Of a stretch of 5,804 bases of DNA, positions 1 to 5,804 are shown piece after piece. The DNA comes from Alistipes sp. Its GTDB lineage: Bacteria; Bacteroidota; Bacteroidia; Bacteroidales; Rikenellaceae. Where the stretch lies: assembly GCA_029065825.1 (NCBI GenBank), contig JAIEHQ010000097.1, forward strand, positions 9,417 to 15,220, written 5' to 3'. Below the pieces are notes generated by a model. That model had not been told where the DNA came from and searched no databases. It saw only the letters and a list, made by a program, of their open reading frames with translations. How positions within the stretch are numbered: position 1 is the first letter of the stretch; each line of letters opens with the position of its first letter. A program made the position numbers and the translations under genes.

Positions 1-1
1 G

Positions 2-376
2 TTCCTGCGCAACGACTCCGACACGGGCAAGGTCATCGTCGATCCGTTCCGTTCGCTCTCGCGTCTGAAGCAGCTCGTGATCGGCAAGAAGACGCGCGAG
101 GACCATCCGCAGGTCATGAACGCCTGCGTGCGCCTCTATGCCGATGCGGCCAATGCCAAGACCAAGCTGGAGAACGGATTCGACCTCTCGGATTACGACG
201 AGCGCGCCCTCAAGTTCGCCTACGACTATTCGGAGAAGCTGCTTTCGATCGACGTCAATATCGAGATCACGCAGATGCTCGACATCGCCTGGAAACTCTT
301 CGCCGAGTACTTTACCCAGGAAGAGGTGGCGATCAAGAGCGAACTGGTGGCGAAATACTGGCCGAAAGCGGAGTAG
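2..376 (+). CDS. ntpB: V-type ATP synthase subunit B, C-terminal part (5' end outside window)
   Basis: This is the non-catalytic, nucleotide-site-sharing subunit of the A3B3 cytoplasmic head of a V/A-type ATPase. The frame is open from position 2, so the window holds only the last 124 codons of a protein that is usually about 440-460 residues. The diagnostic stretch is SLSRL (window residues 18-22) followed by KTREDH, which is highly conserved in B subunits. By family knowledge, the Arg of SLSRL (codon 62-64) lies at the A/B nucleotide interface and is proposed as the arginine finger. The rest is the helical C-terminal domain. B normally has a loop of the form GxGxGKTREDH; here it is the shorter VIGKKTREDH, which I take as lineage variation. 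The gene ends at TAG 374-376, 5 nt before the next start, so they are very probably co-transcribed. A GTG at 77 is internal, not a start. The A subunit would be expected just upstream. Confidence 0.93.
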   Translation, partial: FLRNDSDTGKVIVDPFRSLSRLKQLVIGKKTREDHPQVMNACVRLYADAANAKTKLENGFDLSDYDERALKFAYDYSEKLLSIDVNIEITQMLDIAWKLFAEYFTQEEVAIKSELVAKYWPKAE

Positions 377-381
377 GTGCG

Positions 382-645
382 ATGAGGACGGGAAAGAATG
401 TCTGGCTGTACGGCTTCGTGCAGACTGCCGTTATCCTGGCGATCAGCTGGGGGACCGACTGGTGCATCCACGGATTGCCTCCCGTTGAAAAGGGGGCGGA
501 GCTTGCGGTCGCTGCCATCTTCATTCTGGGACTCGGAACACTGATCTTCGGCGGTACGGCGGCGTTGCGGCGGCGTGCTGCGGACCCGAAAGAATGCAAT
601 TCGGAAAATAGCAAAAGGGAAAATGGCAATCAAATTTCAATATAA
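382..645 (+). CDS. Small two-helix membrane protein inside the V-ATPase operon, function unknown
   Basis: I do not recognise this 87-residue protein as any classical V-ATPase subunit. It has two hydrophobic segments, about residues 7-23 and 41-62, joined by a short loop (DWCIHGLPPVEKGAE). Positive charges at the N-terminus (R2, K5) and just after the second helix (RRR, 63-65) suggest both ends are cytoplasmic and the loop faces the periplasm. The last 20 residues are polar and rich in N, E and K, and their DNA is visibly AT-richer than the flanks. ATG 382 lies 5 nt after the ntpB stop, and the gene overlaps the start of ntpD by 23 nt, so it sits firmly in the operon and is probably translated by coupling. 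Known Bacteroidota loci run B then D, so this is an insertion relative to the core order. It could be an accessory or assembly factor of the membrane sector. That role is inferred from position and topology only. Reality of the gene: fairly likely. Confidence 0.68.
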   Translation: MRTGKNVWLYGFVQTAVILAISWGTDWCIHGLPPVEKGAELAVAAIFILGLGTLIFGGTAALRRRAADPKECNSENSKRENGNQISI

Positions 646-1231
646 TAAAACTTCTCTGGGCGAATTGGGCAAGCAGCTCAAGATGCGGCAGAAAGCGCTC
701 CCTACCATCAAAAGCAAGGAGTCGGCGCTGCGCTCCGAAGTGAAGAAGGCGAAGGATGCCGCGCAGGATTTCCGGCGGCGGCTCGACGCTCTGGAGGCCG
801 AGTACGACTACATGGTATCCCTGTGGGGCGAGTTCGACGAGGAGCTGCTGCGTATCGCCGATGTGGAGCTGACGACGCAGAAGATCGCGGGCGTGCGTAC
901 GCCGGTGCTGCAGCAGATCCGTTTCGAGGAGAAGGAGTACGATCTCTTCTCGGCCCCCGTGTGGTTCGCCGACGGGATCGACGTGCTCAAGCGCATGGCG
1001 CGTCTGGGAATCGAATTCGAGGTGTTCAACCGCAAGATGGAGCTGCTGGACTTCGCGCGGCGAAAGACCACGCAGAAGGTCAATCTCTACGAAAAGGTGC
1101 AGATTCCCGGTTACGAGGATGCCATCCGCAAGATCAAGCGCTTCATGGAGGATGAGGAGAACCTCTCGAAATCCGCCCAGAAGATCGTGAAAACCAAACA
1201 ACAGCAAGCCGGGGAGGGCGTAATGTTATGA
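623..1231 (+). CDS. ntpD: V-type ATP synthase subunit D (central rotor stalk)
   Basis: Subunit D is the coiled-coil rotor shaft that turns inside the A3B3 head and passes torque between head and membrane ring. The protein is 202 residues from ATG 623, a normal family length. An N-terminal amphipathic helix (about 1-75) contains the conserved block KSKESALRSEV (30-40). The C-terminal helix (about 125-195) contains RRKTTQKVNLYEKVQIPGYE (146-165), the expected family pattern of a basic cluster, VN, and a Pro-containing turn before the last helix. ATG 623 was chosen over GTG 575 because MAIKFQYNKT matches the usual D start and a purine run (AAAAGGGA, 613-620) precedes it; the 16 extra codons are a shadow of the upstream gene. 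It overlaps the upstream small gene by 23 nt and the downstream ntpI by 4 nt (ATGA), which implies translational coupling and matched expression. Confidence 0.95.
   Translation: MAIKFQYNKTSLGELGKQLKMRQKALPTIKSKESALRSEVKKAKDAAQDFRRRLDALEAEYDYMVSLWGEFDEELLRIADVELTTQKIAGVRTPVLQQIRFEEKEYDLFSAPVWFADGIDVLKRMARLGIEFEVFNRKMELLDFARRKTTQKVNLYEKVQIPGYEDAIRKIKRFMEDEENLSKSAQKIVKTKQQQAGEGVML
1211..1218 (+). promoter_or_regulatory. Possible ribosome binding site for ntpI
   Basis: GGGGAGGG lies 9 nt before ATG 1228 and inside the last codons of ntpD. It is a good match to a Shine-Dalgarno core and favours ATG 1228 over the in-frame ATG at 1240. Bacteroidota rely weakly on such sites, and the run also encodes ntpD residues, so coincidence is possible. 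Confidence 0.4.
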
Positions 1232-3045
1232 TCGCGAAAATGTCGAAATACGATCTGATCCTCTATGCGGCGCAGCGCGACGATTTCATCGACAAGCTGC
1301 GCGGCCTGGGACTGGTCGATATCACTACGACGGGGTGGGAACCCTCTGACGAGGATCGTCAGCTGCTGCTGGCGATCGAGCAGCATGCCAGGGCGGTCGA
1401 GGCGCTGGAACGCTTCCGCGGAAGCGACCGTTTTTCGGCCGATGCCGGGGCGTTCGCTTCGGGCGAGGAGGCTTTCGAGGCCTATCGGGCGGCGACGCAG
1501 CGTGCTGCGTCGATCGGGACGGAGATCGCCCGGCTGCAGAAGACGGCCGCCGAGCTGCGTCCCTGGGGCGATTTCTCGCCCGAGGCGCTGCGTCGCCTCT
1601 CCGAGCAGGGGGTGGTGGTGCGCTGCTTCTTTACCCCCCGCGCCACCTACGAACGGGAAATCGGGGAGTGGGCGGCCCGCCATACGATCGAGCCGATCCA
1701 CGAGGGCGAGACGAACGTCTATTTCGTCGTGATAACCCGTCCCGGCGAAGAGGTGGTGCTCGACGCGCAGGAGGTCAAACTGCCGGAGATGGACAGCCGG
1801 CAGGCCGAAGCGGAGATCGCCCGGGCCGAGCGGGAGCTGGCCGAACTGGACCGTGAATTTTCGCGTGCGGCGCTCTCGGTCGATGCGATCCGGCGGCACG
1901 GCGGCGAACTCCGGCGGCGTCTGGAGTCGGTCCGTGTGGAGCACACCGCCCGCCGCGAAGCCGACGGGACGCTGGTGCTGCTGGAGGGATGGGCCGAGGA
2001 GGCGACCTCCGGGAAGGTCGATGCCCTGCTGGCCGAATATCCCAACGTGATCTACCTCAAGAGCACCCCCACGCCCGAGGACGACACGCCCGTGAAGCTG
2101 CGCAACAGGCCCTTCGCCCATCTGTTCGAGGTGATCGGCGCGATGTACGCCATGCCCAAGTACGGGACGATCGACCTGACGCGTTTCTTCGCTCCGTTCT
2201 ACATGATCTTCTTCGGATTCTGTCTGGCCGAGGGCGGCTACGGGCTCCTCATCCTGCTGGGCGGTCTCTATGCGACGCTGCTCGGACGCAGGCGCGGCAG
2301 CCGGCTCATCAAAGAGATCGGACAGCTGACGATGCTCTGCGGCGGTTCGGGCATGCTCTTCGGACTGGCCTCGGGTTCGTTCTTCGGGCTGCAGATGTCG
2401 GAATGGACGTGGCTGGGCGGCATTCGCCACCACCTGCTCACGCCCGAGATCCTCTTCCCGCTGTCGATCGGCATGGGTGCCGTGCAGGTGCTCTTCGCGA
2501 TGGTCATCAACGCCTACGTCACGGCGCGCAGCTTCGGATTCCGCTATGCCCTCGCGCTCATCGGATGGATCCTGGTGCTCGTGTCGTCGGCCGCTGCGGG
2601 GCTGCTGCCCGAGAGCGTCGGATTCACGTTCCACTCGCCCGCCTACCTCGCGGTGCTGGGCATCGGGCTGGTGCTGATGTTCTTCTTCAACTCGCCCGGC
2701 AAGAATCCGCTGGTCAATCTGGGACTCGGTCTGTGGAACACCTACAACAACGTCTCGGGACTGGTGGGCGACCTGCTGTCGTACATACGTCTGTTCGCCA
2801 TCGGTCTTTCGGGCGGTATCCTGGCGATGGTATTCAACCAGCTGGCCGTCGGTATGAGTCCCGATATTCCGGTCGTCAAGCAGCTGGTCATGCTGCTGAT
2901 CCTGCTGCTGGGTCACGGCATCAACCTCTTCATGTGCGTGCTCTCGTCGTTCGTGCATCCGCTGCGTCTGACCTTCGTGGAGTTCTACAAGAATGCGGGC
3001 TTCGAGGCTTCGACCCGGATTTTCGACCCGCTGAAAAACGATTAA
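1228..3045 (+). CDS. ntpI: V-type ATP synthase subunit I (membrane stator, a-subunit homologue)
   Basis: Subunit I forms the two ion half-channels beside the rotating K ring and anchors the peripheral stalks. The 605-residue protein has the expected two halves. A soluble, charged N-terminal half (about 1-310) holds coiled-coil stretches near 85-115 and 190-240. A hydrophobic C-terminal half (about 316-580) holds seven or eight helices. Key motifs are LLSYIRLFAIGLSGG, with Arg521 matching the essential stator arginine (yeast Vph1 R735), and HPLRLTFVEFYKNAGF, with Arg580 matching the second conserved arginine (R799). A family hallmark usually read as GDAGYG appears as AEGGYG at 334-339, an Asp-to-Glu type change. 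The length is slightly below the common 640-660, as in other short Bacteroidota forms. The start overlaps the ntpD stop (ATGA). The stop is followed by a 43-nt A-rich leader and then the ring gene. Identification is firm; ion specificity is read from subunit K. Confidence 0.96.
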   Translation: MIAKMSKYDLILYAAQRDDFIDKLRGLGLVDITTTGWEPSDEDRQLLLAIEQHARAVEALERFRGSDRFSADAGAFASGEEAFEAYRAATQRAASIGTEIARLQKTAAELRPWGDFSPEALRRLSEQGVVVRCFFTPRATYEREIGEWAARHTIEPIHEGETNVYFVVITRPGEEVVLDAQEVKLPEMDSRQAEAEIARAERELAELDREFSRAALSVDAIRRHGGELRRRLESVRVEHTARREADGTLVLLEGWAEEATSGKVDALLAEYPNVIYLKSTPTPEDDTPVKLRNRPFAHLFEVIGAMYAMPKYGTIDLTRFFAPFYMIFFGFCLAEGGYGLLILLGGLYATLLGRRRGSRLIKEIGQLTMLCGGSGMLFGLASGSFFGLQMSEWTWLGGIRHHLLTPEILFPLSIGMGAVQVLFAMVINAYVTARSFGFRYALALIGWILVLVSSAAAGLLPESVGFTFHSPAYLAVLGIGLVLMFFFNSPGKNPLVNLGLGLWNTYNNVSGLVGDLLSYIRLFAIGLSGGILAMVFNQLAVGMSPDIPVVKQLVMLLILLLGHGINLFMCVLSSFVHPLRLTFVEFYKNAGFEASTRIFDPLKND

Positions 3046-3535
<490 letters not shown>

Positions 3536-3557
3536 TTCGCGGGCGAGCGATCGTTTT

Positions 3558-3614
3558 CCGGCTGCGGGCGTGCCTTCTCGAAAAGAGTCGCGCCCGCAGC
3601 CGGAGTTTTATTTT
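3558..3614 (+). terminator. Intrinsic terminator of the V-ATPase operon
   Basis: A perfect 13-bp GC-rich stem pairs 3558-3570 (CCGGCTGCGGGCG) with 3591-3603. Its 20-nt apex can fold a small extra hairpin (CTC 3577-3579 with GAG 3585-3587, loop GAAAA). The stem is followed by a T-rich stretch, TTTTATTTT (3606-3614). It starts 22 nt after the ntpK stop, so it very likely ends the ATPase transcript. The T-tract lies directly before the next start codon at 3622, so the same element could control read-through into that gene. Confidence 0.85.
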
Positions 3615-3621
3615 AAATTCT

Positions 3622-4092
3622 ATGAAAAATAAATTCTGCTTATTCGTCGCCCTTGCTTATGCCGCTATGGCGATGACCGGTTGTAACCACGCTGATGGGG
3701 GCAGCTATTATGAGTCATATGAGTTGGCAAACGATACCGATCATGTCATCTCGATCGTGCATCGTCCGTCGTGCGTGCAGCTGCCCGATTCGCTGGTGCT
3801 GCAGCCGCATGAATCCTTTTTCCTGGAGCAGGGCAATGCGTCGGGCAACGACTTTTTCGGCGGGGAGGATTCGTTCGACAAGCGGTTCGTCTGGTTCGAC
3901 GGCCGCTATCGTCTGGCGATCGGCGATAATTTGCCGCTTCCGTTGCGCTTCTGTGACAAGAACTCCCCGGGATGGGCGGAGGCAATCTATGGGGACTGCG
4001 ATGTGCTCTACATGTTTACCTATACCTTTTCGGAGGAGGATTACCGCTATGCGGTCGCGCATGGGGAGGAGTTTTCCGAGGCCGGAGAGTAG
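3622..4092 (+). CDS. Predicted lipoprotein of unknown function
   Basis: I do not recognise the family of this 156-residue protein. It begins with a short basic N-terminus (MKNK) and a hydrophobic stretch (5-18) ending in the lipobox MTGC, with Cys21 as the lipidation site. It is therefore predicted to be processed by signal peptidase II and anchored in the cell envelope. The acidic S/D/E-type export signal often seen just after the Cys in surface-exposed Bacteroidota lipoproteins is not evident (NHADGG follows). The mature part looks like a small beta-rich domain: an N-proximal strand pattern (ANDTDHVISIVHR), two internal Cys (51 and 110) that might pair, a third at 125, and many aromatic and acidic residues. 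ATG 3622 follows the preceding terminator hairpin by 18 nt, so expression depends on read-through or on a promoter within or at the hairpin. TATTTTAA (3609-3616) is a weak match to TAnnTTTG without a -33 partner. Confidence 0.8.
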   Translation: MKNKFCLFVALAYAAMAMTGCNHADGGSYYESYELANDTDHVISIVHRPSCVQLPDSLVLQPHESFFLEQGNASGNDFFGGEDSFDKRFVWFDGRYRLAIGDNLPLPLRFCDKNSPGWAEAIYGDCDVLYMFTYTFSEEDYRYAVAHGEEFSEAGE

Positions 4093-4147
4093 CGGATGCC
4101 TCCGTGCCGTGCGAGGCGGCTGGCCTTCCTGACTCCTCTGTATTGGC

Positions 4148-4185
4148 AATCGGGGCCGGACTTTTCGAAAAGTCCGGCCCCGATT
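4148..4185. terminator. 38-bp perfect palindrome between convergent genes, probable bidirectional terminator
   Basis: Positions 4148-4185 form an uninterrupted inverted repeat. Arm 4148-4166 is exactly complementary to 4167-4185, centred on TTCGAA, and the arms include GGGGCCGG and CCGGCCCC. On RNA from either strand it would fold into a long stem with a tetraloop. It lies between the lipoprotein gene (ending 4092) and the minus-strand lipoprotein (ending 4205), where a shared terminator is expected. Neither side has a proper T-tract: only ATTTG follows on plus, and ATTGCCAAT on minus. Termination may lean on the AAAA/TTTT within the stem, or the element may protect 3' ends. The rest of 4093-4204 shows nothing else. 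Confidence 0.7.
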
Positions 4186-4204
4186 TGTCGTCGGCGGGAG
4201 TGCG

Positions 4205-4768
4205 TCATTGCATTCCGTCGAGTGCCCCTGCGATCCGCCGGGCAAGCTGCGCGACGCTCTCTTCCCCCGTGAACTCGCCCGCCGCGAGCAGCACCCTGCC
4301 TGCGGGGTCGATGATCAGGTTGCGGGGCACGTAGCGGGTGGCGTACAGTCCGTAAACCGTGCCGTCGGGGTCGAGTCCCACCGGGAAGGCGATGCCCGTC
4401 TCGCGGCAGAAAGCAGCGACCGCCTCGCGCTCCTCGGCGCGGGAGACGGGAAGGAAGCGGAAGGGCCGGCCGGCGAACCGATCGACGACTCGCTGCTGCA
4501 TGAGCGCCATCTGCTCCCGGCAGGTGGGACACCAGGTCGAGAAGAAGGTAAGCAGCACCACCTCTCCCCGCAGTGCGGAGAGGGTGGCCGTGCCGCCGTC
4601 GAGCAGCTCGACCGTGAAGTCGGGTGCCGTATTGCCGGTGCGGACGAGCGCGGTCGCCTCGAAATCCTCCGGCTCCTCCGCAATGCACCCTGCCGTGCCG
4701 AGAAGCACGGCGGCAAAAAGCGGCCGCAGCCACCGGCTGAAAAGGCGGAGTCTGAGTGTCGGCATCAT
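4205..4768 (-). CDS. TlpA-like thioredoxin-fold lipoprotein (redoxin)
   Basis: This is a 187-residue envelope protein of the TlpA/AhpC-TSA redoxin type, a membrane-anchored thiol-disulfide oxidoreductase. A basic N-terminus with a hydrophobic run (about 14-26) ends in the lipobox TAGC, with Cys28 predicted to be lipidated. The thioredoxin-like domain starts at APDFTVELLDGG (48-59). The active site is WCPTC (79-83, Cys80 and Cys83), after strand VVLLTFFST. The cis-proline is P148 in RYVPRN, followed by the LIIDPAGRVL strand. A third cysteine, C121, is not at a standard catalytic site. ATG 4768 overlaps the mqnC stop (ATGA), so it is probably translated by coupling; a second ATG at 4765 is equally compatible with the signal. 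No Shine-Dalgarno site precedes it. Likely roles are reduction of envelope disulfides or help in cytochrome c maturation. The sequence does not fix the substrate. Confidence 0.9.
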   Translation of the reverse strand: MMPTLRLRLFSRWLRPLFAAVLLGTAGCIAEEPEDFEATALVRTGNTAPDFTVELLDGGTATLSALRGEVVLLTFFSTWCPTCREQMALMQQRVVDRFAGRPFRFLPVSRAEEREAVAAFCRETGIAFPVGLDPDGTVYGLYATRYVPRNLIIDPAGRVLLAAGEFTGEESVAQLARRIAGALDGMQ

Positions 4769-5804
4769 CGGTCGGCGGGGGTGTGGACGGAGGGCATCTC
4801 GCGCAGGCGGTAGAGCTGGTCGCGCAGGCGGGGCGTGAAGCCCGCCTCGCGGATGGCCTGCTGGATGCCTGCCGCGTCGAATCGGTTGCGTGCGCCGGCC
4901 GACGAGACGACGTTCTCTTCGATCATGATCGACCCCATGTCGTTCGCGCCGCTGTGGAGCGCCACCTGGGCCGTCTCCTTGCCGACGGTCAGCCACGAAG
5001 CCTGGATGTTGCGTATGTTGTCGAGCACCAGCCGGCTGACGGCGATGATGCGGATGTATTCGAGCGGCGAGAATACGGTGTTTACCCCCTGGCGCTCCAG
5101 CTCCGTGCCCGACGAGCGGAAGATCCAGGGGATGAAGGCCAGGAAGCCGTAGTGCCCCTCGGGGCAGCGGTCCTGAAGGTCGCGGATGCGCAGCAGGTGT
5201 TCGACCCGCTGGCGGGGCGTTTCGACATGGCCGTACATCATCGTCGCGGAGGTGGGCAGGTTCTGGCAGTGGGCCTCGTGCATCACGTCGATCCACTCCT
5301 GCACGGAGGGCTTGGCGGGCGAGATGCGCCGCCGGACCTCGGGGTCGAGGATCTCGGCCCCCGCGCCGGGCAGCGAGTCGAGTCCGGCGGCCGTCAGCCG
5401 CCGGAGCGTATCGGCTGTCGAGAGTCCGCTGATGCGGGCTATGTGGGCCACCTCGGGAGCGCCGAGCGCATGCAGCCGCACCTGGGGGTAGAGCCGCTTG
5501 AGCGAGGAGAAGAGCTCCTCGTAGAAGTCGATGCCCAGTTTGGGGTGGAGTCCTCCCTGCAGCAGCAGCTGGTCGCCGCCCAGCGCCAGCATGCCGTCGA
5601 TCTTCTCGCGGTACTCCTCGAGGGTGGTGATGAAGGCCCTCTCGTTCTGGTGGGGTTTGCAGTGGAAGTTGCAGAAGCGGCAGCCCGAGATGCAGACGTT
5701 GGTAATGTTCACGTTGCGGTCGATCTGCCACGTGACCGTTTCGGGATCCGGAACGACGGCCCGGCGCACGCGGTCGGCCGTGAGGGCGAGCCGCTGCAGG
5801 GGTG
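4765..5804 (-). CDS. mqnC: Cyclic dehypoxanthinyl futalosine synthase MqnC, radical SAM (5' end outside window)
   Basis: MqnC closes the ring of dehypoxanthine futalosine by radical chemistry in the futalosine route to menaquinone. The frame is open to the window edge. GTG 5769 is internal, because the upstream codons read on as ALTADRVRRAVVP, matching the usual MqnC N-terminus, so about 20 residues are missing from a protein of about 360. Counted from codon 5769, the radical SAM cluster motif CISGCRFC supplies Cys26, Cys30 and Cys33, and an extra Cys37 follows closely (NFHC). LLLQGGLHP, LPGAGAEIL, TSATMMYGHVET and GANDMGSIMIEENVVSSAGA follow the MqnC pattern. MqnE, the related aminofutalosine synthase, differs: it typically has a VHIVGG-type segment where this protein has LLLQGG. 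The product acts in the cytoplasm and needs SAM and a 4Fe-4S cluster. The gene overlaps the downstream TlpA-like gene by ATGA. Confidence 0.93.
   Translation of the reverse strand, partial: PLQRLALTADRVRRAVVPDPETVTWQIDRNVNITNVCISGCRFCNFHCKPHQNERAFITTLEEYREKIDGMLALGGDQLLLQGGLHPKLGIDFYEELFSSLKRLYPQVRLHALGAPEVAHIARISGLSTADTLRRLTAAGLDSLPGAGAEILDPEVRRRISPAKPSVQEWIDVMHEAHCQNLPTSATMMYGHVETPRQRVEHLLRIRDLQDRCPEGHYGFLAFIPWIFRSSGTELERQGVNTVFSPLEYIRIIAVSRLVLDNIRNIQASWLTVGKETAQVALHSGANDMGSIMIEENVVSSAGARNRFDAAGIQQAIREAGFTPRLRDQLYRLREMPSVHTPADR

Noticed and set aside
575..622. GTG start adding 16 residues to NtpD
   Set aside because: The extra residues are basic shadow sequence of the upstream gene; ATG 623 gives the usual D N-terminus and length.
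641..646. TATAAT, resembling an E. coli -10 box
   Set aside because: It lies inside the ntpD coding start, has no -35 partner, and Bacteroidota use the TAnnTTTG type of promoter.
4769..5731. Minus-strand frame extending the TlpA-like protein to about 508 codons
   Set aside because: The upstream 321 codons lie in a second frame inside mqnC and read as Arg/Pro-rich low-complexity sequence. The signal peptide and lipobox at 4768 mark the true start.

Overview
The window looks like a chromosomal segment of a GC-rich gut-type Bacteroidota, most like Alistipes or another Rikenellaceae member. That placement is inferred from the subunit sequences of a Bacteroidota-style V-type ATPase, the A-rich leaders that mostly lack Shine-Dalgarno sites, the strong GC bias at third codon positions, and a futalosine-pathway menaquinone gene. 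No marker gene in the window fixes the genus.

Positions 1-3535, plus strand, hold the distal half of a V/A-type ATPase operon. In order it carries the C-terminal end of catalytic-head subunit B (ntpB), an unrecognised 87-residue two-helix membrane protein, central-stalk subunit D, membrane stator subunit I and rotor-ring proteolipid K. The genes are tightly packed: there is a 5-nt gap, then a 23-nt overlap, then an ATGA overlap, then a 43-nt A-rich leader before the ring gene. D joins head to ring. I carries the membrane arginine that faces the ring. K carries the ion-binding glutamate and also the full set of extra ligands known from the Na+ ring of Enterococcus hirae, so the machine is predicted to move Na+. 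No gene for subunit F, C or G/H is present in the stretch seen.

Positions 3536-4204 hold a strong intrinsic terminator and, 18 nt after its stem, the start codon of a 156-residue lipoprotein of unknown function. A 38-bp perfect palindrome follows and separates this gene from the convergent minus-strand genes. The two hairpins share the apical sequence TCGAAAAG.

Positions 4205-5804, minus strand, hold two translationally coupled genes with an ATGA overlap. The upstream one is mqnC, the radical SAM cyclic dehypoxanthinyl futalosine synthase of menaquinone synthesis, whose 5' end is cut off by the window edge. The downstream one is a TlpA-like thioredoxin-fold lipoprotein. Together the window covers ion-gradient bioenergetics, quinone synthesis and envelope thiol redox chemistry. 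I see no mobile elements, tRNA, rRNA or CRISPR. The least explained items are the 87-residue protein inside the ATPase operon and the hairpin placed just before the lipoprotein gene.
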